64,000 bases of DNA from Actinomyces sp. 432. Lineage in GTDB: Bacteria; Actinomycetota; Actinomycetes; Actinomycetales; Actinomycetaceae. Under the pieces are notes generated by a model, which saw nothing but the letters and a program-made list of their open reading frames with translations, searched no databases and was not told the DNA's origin. Both the position numbers and the translations under genes were made by a program. The DNA is taken from NCBI RefSeq assembly GCF_009930875.1, contig NZ_CP025249.1, positions 2,976,001-3,040,000 on the forward strand, in the 5' to 3' direction. Below, piece by piece: positions 56,237-64,000 of this stretch (positions within the stretch are counted from its first letter, which is position 1; each line of letters opens with the position of its first letter).

Positions 56237-56352
56237 CCCCGCCTCCGGCACCGGAGATCGGCCTGCGCCACCCAGCACCACCCCACTGCAGTGACGAGCA
56301 CTGCGCCGAGTGCGCAAGACACACCGCCCGCCACCAACCTCGGAGGAACACC

Positions 56353-57699
56353 ATGACCACCAATCCCGCCAAACGACAGATGACCCTGGGCATGCATCTG
56401 GGGACCGGCTACGGCTCGCAGGCCAACGCCTGGCGCGCCCCCGGCGTGAACCCCTCCGCCTATGCCGACATTGAGGCCCAGGTCCGCTACGCCCGCGCTG
56501 CGGAGCGCGGCACCCTCGACTTCCTCTTCCTGCCTGACAACCTCGCGATCACTCCCTCCATGGGGGGTGGGATCCCGCAGGCCACCATGGACCCGGTAGT
56601 TACTATCGCCGCCCTGGCCCGCGCGACCTCCCGGATCGGATTCGTGGCCACCGGCACCACGACCTTTAACGAGCCCTACAACATCGCCCGCCAGTACAAG
56701 GCCCTAGACGTGATCACTCACGGCCGCTTCGGCTGGAACGCGGTTACTACTGCGGACCCGGCTGCCGCCGCGAACTTCGGCCAGACCATCGCCGAGCGCC
56801 CGGTCCGCTATGGCCGCGCGCACGAGGTGATCCAGACCGTGCAGGCCCTGTGGGGCAGCTGGGGCGAGGACGCCTGGACCCGGGACAAGGCCACCGGCCG
56901 CTTCGTTGACATGGACCGGGTACGCCCGGTGAACCTGCGCGGGGAACACGTCGCCTCCCAGGGGCCCCTGCCGATCCCGCCGTCCGAGCAGGGGCAGCCG
57001 GTCATCTTCTCCGCCGGGGGCGGGGAGTACGGCCTGACCATTGCCGGACGCTACGCCAGCGGCGTCATCGGTGCGGCCTTCACCATTGAGGACGCCCGCG
57101 CCCAGCGCGACGCCGTACGCCGGGCCGCCCGCCAGTACGGCCGCAACCCGGAGGAGGTCAAGTTCTTCGCCGGGCTCATGCCCCTCATTGGCGCCACGGT
57201 CGAGGATGCTCTGGCCCGCAGACGCCAGCTGGATGAGGTCAGCGCCCCCCAGCGGGTCCCCTATCTGGGAGCCATGCTGGGACTGGCCCTGGAGCCCGAG
57301 CAGATCGACCGGCCCTTGACGGCCGGAGAGCTGGCCGACGCCCGACCCAGCGGTTTCGATCCCCGCTCCCAGCACGCGCTGAGCGTCGCCCGGGAGGGCT
57401 GGACGATTCGGGACATCCTGGCACACGGCATCATCGACTACCACCCCACTCCCGTGGGCCCGCCCTCCGTCGTGGCCGACCACATGCAAGAGTGGTTCGA
57501 GGCCGGCGCATGCGACGGCTTCTGGATCTCTCCCGACGTAAACCAGGACGGGATCGACACCTTTGTTGACGAGGTGGTTCCGATCCTGCGCGAACGCGGG
57601 CTGTTCCACGACGGCTACCGGGGCACCACCCTGCGCGAGCACCTCGGAGTGCCGCCGCAGTACGGTCTGGATCCGCGGGTCATGCGGGACGCGCAGTAG
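56353..57699 (+). CDS. Flavin-dependent monooxygenase, NtaA/SnaA/DszA/SoxA type
   Basis: A 448-residue FMNH2-dependent oxygenase of the luciferase-like (LLM) superfamily: LGTGYGSQANAWRAP, AAERGTLDFLFLPDN, TSRIGFVATGTTTFNEPYNIARQYKALDVITHGRFGWNAVTT, YGRAHEVIQTVQALWGSW and PVIFSAGG are landmarks of the group that oxidises nitrilotriacetate, dibenzothiophene sulphone or similar compounds. CGGAGGA precedes the ATG. With the flavin reductase it forms a two-component system under the divergent TetR. The substrate is unknown; a sulphur or amino-acid N-alkyl compound is possible. Confidence 0.9.
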   Translation: MTTNPAKRQMTLGMHLGTGYGSQANAWRAPGVNPSAYADIEAQVRYARAAERGTLDFLFLPDNLAITPSMGGGIPQATMDPVVTIAALARATSRIGFVATGTTTFNEPYNIARQYKALDVITHGRFGWNAVTTADPAAAANFGQTIAERPVRYGRAHEVIQTVQALWGSWGEDAWTRDKATGRFVDMDRVRPVNLRGEHVASQGPLPIPPSEQGQPVIFSAGGGEYGLTIAGRYASGVIGAAFTIEDARAQRDAVRRAARQYGRNPEEVKFFAGLMPLIGATVEDALARRRQLDEVSAPQRVPYLGAMLGLALEPEQIDRPLTAGELADARPSGFDPRSQHALSVAREGWTIRDILAHGIIDYHPTPVGPPSVVADHMQEWFEAGACDGFWISPDVNQDGIDTFVDEVVPILRERGLFHDGYRGTTLREHLGVPPQYGLDPRVMRDAQ

Positions 57700-57709
57700 C
57701 ACGCCCGAC

Positions 57710-60425
<2,716 letters not shown>

Positions 60426-60717
60426 GTGGGGGTTCCTGCCGTTGTGCTGCCGGTTGGTCGTTGCCGGTGCCGACTCGTCGGGCGCGCCCGCGCGGGGCGT
60501 CCCGGCGTCCTCGGCGTGGCGTCGAGCCAAGCATACGGCCCGCAGGTTACGACGGCTCGACGGGGATCGCAGGGTGGAGGGGCAGGAGTCCGGCCCTGAA
60601 GAGGTGGCGCATCGACCCTGACCGGGGTTGCCTCACGGGGTAGTACATGGCTAAGGTCACCACATGGCGAGCGTTATGGTTTCGTCATTTCCTGTTGGTT
60701 CCTGAAAGGCCTGTCTC

Positions 60718-63462
60718 ATGGTTGACGACGGCGCTCGGCGTGAGGCCGTGGGCGATAACGACGGCGCCCAGCGGGTCCGCCCCGCATCCGTGGCGGGCGG
60801 GGACGCCCCGGCGCCTCCGCCGCCGCCAGGGGCTTCGCCGAAGCCGGCGCGGGGGCGGCATGCGGCTGAACCGGGCGAGGGCGAGCCCGATGGGCGGCCC
60901 GGGATAGCACCGGAGTCGGGTCCGGCGGTGCGAGGGCGGCATGCCGCTGCGCCGCAGAGTGCGTACGGGCTGATGCCGGACGGTGCGCCTGGCGGAGGCT
61001 ACTCCGGCGCACCCGCTCCCGCTGCTGGGGCGGCATCATCTGCAGCCGGTTCTGGGGAGCGTTCCGACTCTGCGCGGGGATACGGGTTTGTGGTGCCTAC
61101 GTCGGCCCCGTACGGCAGGCCGCCGGGCCGGGGAGCGGCAGAGTCGGCCCACTATGTCGCGCCGACTGCGAGTGCGGCAGCGACGGCGGGCGAGGGTCGT
61201 GTCTTGTCGACGCTGGATGTGCCGGCGGAGTGGTGGGAGCGGGCGCTGGCTGGCTGGCGGGGCTGGTGGGCGCGTCATGCGGGTTTCGCGCGTGGGTTGG
61301 TGCGCGTGCAGCAGGTGGTCTCCACCGTGGCGCTGGTGCTGGGTGTGGTGGCGCTAGTGGTGGTGCCGCGCCTGGCGATCGGGCTGGTGCCCGCGCTGTT
61401 CATGACCGGCTGCCTGCTGGTGGTGGGACTGCTGGCGCGCACCCGCACCCTGGGGCTGCGCCCGCTGCTGCTGCTGATGGGCATCAGCGCGCCCTGGTCA
61501 CTACTGATCGCCCACGCCACCCTAGTGATTGGTGAGGCGATTGGGCTCTCCACGGCCGATGACGGCGCCCGCATCGCGCTGGCCGCTTTCGTTGAGGAGC
61601 CAGGCAAGCTGCTGCCGCTGCTCGCCCTGGCGCTATTGGCGCCGGGCCGGGTCAGGCGTCTGGCGGCGGTGGACTGGGCGCTGCTGGGCTTCGCTACCGG
61701 GGCGGGATTCACCATCGCCGAGGACGGTGCCCGCCGCCTGGTGCCCCCGGGCCTGATCGCCGAGCTGCTGGGAGAGGACCGGCTCCAGTACTCGCTGAAC
61801 CCGTGGACGGCGGGCCGGTTCCTGATACATGGGGGCAGTTGGGCCGAGAACCTGCTGGAGCTGGACACTCCGGTGGAGGTAGTAGCCACAGGGCATCAGG
61901 TCCCCACCATGGGGGTTGCCATGGGTATCGCCCTGGGCCTGGCCCTGTGGCGCACCGCGAAACCCTGGTGGCGCGCCGTCGCGTGGCTGCCGCCGGTGGT
62001 GATGCTCACGATGGCGATCGTGGATCATGCCTGTTACAACGCCACCGTCGGCTGGACCGGCTGGGCCGACCAGGACACCGCCATCCCCACCTGGATACGC
62101 CTGGCCTGGCACGTGCGCGGGCAGGGACGCACCCAGATCGCCGTCTCCGTGGTCCTGTTCATCGCCTGCATGCTGGTCGACGCCCGCCGCCGCCACCGCG
62201 CGGGCGTGTTCGGCGACGTCGTCATCGAGGCCCCCAAGGCGCCCGCCCTGCCCATGACCGGTGTCCCCTTAGCCCTGCGGGCACCGGTGCAGGCCGTGGT
62301 GTGGCTGGCCGCCTACACCTGGTCGGACCTGGCGATCATCGCCGCCGCGTACGGCGACCGAACACTGAGCCGTAGGGCGCGCATGGCCGAGGGCCGGGCC
62401 ATGGGCGTACAGGTGCGCGGGGTGCGCCAGGACGCCATGACCGTGACCACCCCCGGCACCGAGCCGGCCGCTCGTAACGCCTTCCGCCTGGTCGCACTCA
62501 CGGTCGGAGCGGTGATGCTGGCGGTCTGTCTGTGGTACGGCACCGCTCTCGCCCAGGACATCGGCTCCTGGCTCCAACAGCCCGACTGGCCCTACTTCTT
62601 CGCCGGCCTGCTGGACGGGCTCGCACAGTGGTGGGACTCCCTGGGCGTGCTCGGCCAGATCCTGGTCACCGCCCTCGCGGTACTCCTGCTTGCGTGGGCG
62701 GGCCTGTCCGTGGCCGCGGCGCTCGGGGCCGTCGGCGTGGGCACCTGGGTGCTCAGCCATGGGCGCGGCATCGCCACCTTCCTCCAAGACCCCGCCGCCG
62801 CCACCCGCTCCTACGCAGCCAACGCCACCTGGGAGCAGCTCCTACTGGACGGCGCCGACTTCGCCCTGACCTTCATACCCGGCTCCGCCCTCGGGCTCGG
62901 CACCCGCAAAGCCGCCCGCACTGCAGCCGAGAGCGTCGCGGTCTCACGCGCCGCACGCCGGGAGATCGCCGGCCTGACCGAGGTCAACAACCTCTTCGCC
63001 CAGCGCGACGCCGCCAAAGCGGTCCGCGTCTGGACCGAGCAACAAGTAACCGATTGGGTCAGCGGGCTGCATACCGTCGTGCGCAGGCCTTACAACAGCG
63101 CCATCCAGTACCAGCATCGAGTCCTAGGCACCAACGTCGAACACGTCATACCCACTGGTGTCCCTGGCGAGACCATCGTCGCCGACGCCGTCACCAAAGA
63201 AGGAAACATAGCCGTGGCCTGGGAAGCCAAATACACAGAGGGCGGAGCGAACTCTCTATACGAAGGAGGCAGACCCGACTTCCTATACAAGAAACTTGAC
63301 GACGAGATCAAGCGGTACGGACGGGTTATAAGCAACCCTGACAATCCAGTCCGAGGGCTCACTATCATCACCAACACAGAGAAAGCCGCCGAGTTCCTCT
63401 CCAGCCGCATCCGTAGTATCCTTGGAGAGGACTTTCCGCTGACCATCAAAGTTGCACCTTGA
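60718..63462 (+). CDS. PrsW-like intramembrane protease fused to a C-terminal predicted nuclease toxin
   Basis: A 914-residue membrane protein in four parts. Residues 1-165: Pro/Gly/Ala-rich, disordered. About 195-480: multi-pass PrsW-type domain with the motifs EEPGK (E293, E294, K297), FTIAE (F331-E335), H371 and H437 (VDHACYN), matching the glutamic-type protease pattern. About 590-760: two or more further spans and a linker (ADFALTFIPGSALGLG, D714 onward) of the type found before toxin domains. About 790-914: a soluble domain with D823...E836-A-K838, a PD-(D/E)xK nuclease-like arrangement, then YGRVISNPDNPVRGLTIITNTEK. The codon use of the last ~150 residues is visibly less GC-rich. The following gene looks like an immunity gene. 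ATG at 60718 has AAAGG upstream. Confidence 0.82.
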   Translation: MVDDGARREAVGDNDGAQRVRPASVAGGDAPAPPPPPGASPKPARGRHAAEPGEGEPDGRPGIAPESGPAVRGRHAAAPQSAYGLMPDGAPGGGYSGAPAPAAGAASSAAGSGERSDSARGYGFVVPTSAPYGRPPGRGAAESAHYVAPTASAAATAGEGRVLSTLDVPAEWWERALAGWRGWWARHAGFARGLVRVQQVVSTVALVLGVVALVVVPRLAIGLVPALFMTGCLLVVGLLARTRTLGLRPLLLLMGISAPWSLLIAHATLVIGEAIGLSTADDGARIALAAFVEEPGKLLPLLALALLAPGRVRRLAAVDWALLGFATGAGFTIAEDGARRLVPPGLIAELLGEDRLQYSLNPWTAGRFLIHGGSWAENLLELDTPVEVVATGHQVPTMGVAMGIALGLALWRTAKPWWRAVAWLPPVVMLTMAIVDHACYNATVGWTGWADQDTAIPTWIRLAWHVRGQGRTQIAVSVVLFIACMLVDARRRHRAGVFGDVVIEAPKAPALPMTGVPLALRAPVQAVVWLAAYTWSDLAIIAAAYGDRTLSRRARMAEGRAMGVQVRGVRQDAMTVTTPGTEPAARNAFRLVALTVGAVMLAVCLWYGTALAQDIGSWLQQPDWPYFFAGLLDGLAQWWDSLGVLGQILVTALAVLLLAWAGLSVAAALGAVGVGTWVLSHGRGIATFLQDPAAATRSYAANATWEQLLLDGADFALTFIPGSALGLGTRKAARTAAESVAVSRAARREIAGLTEVNNLFAQRDAAKAVRVWTEQQVTDWVSGLHTVVRRPYNSAIQYQHRVLGTNVEHVIPTGVPGETIVADAVTKEGNIAVAWEAKYTEGGANSLYEGGRPDFLYKKLDDEIKRYGRVISNPDNPVRGLTIITNTEKAAEFLSSRIRSILGEDFPLTIKVAP

Positions 63463-63497
63463 GAAGGCGCCCATCACCACCCGGAGGCAACACACAC

Positions 63498-63929
63498 ATG
63501 TACTACACGATACACCCACCTCTTGCTAATCCCAGTAGCACGATTGCCGACAGAGATGATTTCATCCGTTCCGCGCAAGCACATTGGCCTGGTTGTAGGG
63601 TCTTTCGACGCGAAGATCACGAGAACCGCTTCGCCGACGCTTATGTCTACCCCGTGCTGGGCGGCTACGAAACTGAAATCAGCCATTTCCCAGACAATCA
63701 AACTATATCCTTCCGCGGAGCTCCGGATATGCTAGGGACGGCAGAGATCGCCGCATGGGTGCGGACACTCAACTCGGACCCAGGGACTGTTTTTTGGCTA
63801 ATTGAGGGAGATTTTTCCGGGCACGCGCTTCTCACTCCGGGAATCACTCCGGAGCAGATACTTCACACATGGGTAGACGATACTGGGCGCGACCCCGTAA
63901 AAGAGTACCCGGAGTTCTTCGGCAATTAA
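63498..63929 (+). CDS. Candidate immunity protein for the upstream toxin
   Basis: A 143-residue acidic, soluble protein: MYYTIHPPLANPSSTIADRDDFIRSAQAHW... YPVLGGYETEISHFPDNQTISFRGAPDMLGTAEIAAWVRTLNSDPGTVFWLIEGDFSGHALLTPGITPEQILHTWVDDTG. I do not recognise the family. Immunity is inferred from size, acidity, lower GC content and position 35 bp behind a toxin-like C-terminus. GGAGG stands 11 bases before the ATG. Confidence 0.65.
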   Translation: MYYTIHPPLANPSSTIADRDDFIRSAQAHWPGCRVFRREDHENRFADAYVYPVLGGYETEISHFPDNQTISFRGAPDMLGTAEIAAWVRTLNSDPGTVFWLIEGDFSGHALLTPGITPEQILHTWVDDTGRDPVKEYPEFFGN

Positions 63930-63977
63930 CCGGCACCTCTACCTCACCGCGCATGACCTCAGCAGGAGCCGACCACC

Positions 63978-64000
63978 ATGACCGAGATGAAGATACTTCC
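63978..64000 (+). CDS. Start of a further gene, truncated by the window end
   Basis: ATG ACC GAG ATG AAG ATA CTT with AGGAG 10 bases upstream; only 7 codons are inside the window. Nothing can be said on function; it may continue the toxin/immunity locus. Confidence 0.4.

Overview
The window is GC-rich throughout, with frequent GTG starts and 4-base ATGA/GTGA overlaps inside operons. It has an HspR-type heat-shock operon, a MurT/GatD pair, the actinobacterial coproporphyrin-dependent haem pathway and a cell-wall-anchored GH32 fructan hydrolase. Together these point to an actinobacterium of the Actinomyces/Schaalia type (family Actinomycetaceae). The genus is inferred; no ribosomal RNA or tRNA gene was seen in the window to settle it.

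Layout. 1-1095: 3' end of a sorted GH32 fructan hydrolase. 2001-6501: a GNAT, an unknown protein, a TetR regulator and clpB, with an HspR (HAIR) operator upstream of clpB. 6711-7022: a degenerate repeat array. 7199-10684: four tandem paralogous lipoproteins and a small MT0933-type protein. 10733-13102: an S9 prolyl oligopeptidase. 13776-15007: two membrane proteins. 15137-19276: dnaK-grpE-dnaJ-hspR on the minus strand with three HAIR-like sites. 20153-22358: an aldo/keto reductase and an alpha/beta hydrolase. 22388-23384: ribbon-helix-helix/MazF toxin-antitoxin genes. 23603-24915: a frameshifted MFS permease. 25112-29815: PAP2-diacylglycerol-kinase fusion, murT-gatD (lipid II amidation) and a NUDIX hydrolase. 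29981-34303: feoA-feoB and a NifU-like gene, split by an inserted Fic toxin-antitoxin module. 34335-37623: an ABC transporter operon bracketed by two copies of a 97-bp hairpin element. 37667-51075: haem biosynthesis as two divergent operons, hemA-hemH-hemQ-radical SAM (minus) and hemE-hemY-hemC-hemD-hemB-hemL (plus). 51245-53545: PspC protein, Zn-macrodomain, Dps and thioredoxin. 53867-57699: GNAT, TetR and a two-component flavin monooxygenase. 57743-60425: asd-lysC. 60718-end: a PrsW-like intramembrane protease fused to a predicted nuclease toxin, a candidate immunity gene, and the start of another gene.

Functional links. Iron import (FeoAB), iron storage (Dps), haem synthesis and a NifU-like Fe-S protein make the middle of the window largely an iron/haem region. 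ClpB and the DnaK operon share HspR operators and so form one heat-shock regulon. MurT/GatD and the Asd/LysC pathway both feed cell-wall peptide synthesis.

Three features stand out. First, the PrsW-toxin fusion with a compositionally different C-terminus and a downstream candidate immunity gene. Second, a Fic module whose left edge carries a 61-bp copy of the start of the gene it separated from feoB. Third, several families of short tandem intergenic repeats, one of which (23-nt period, seven loci) supplies the stop codons of two genes. Four genes (MFS, hemQ, hemH, lysC) each carry a shift equivalent to one lost base. Three of these fall in a run of four or five G or C, which looks like homopolymer sequencing error rather than true gene loss.
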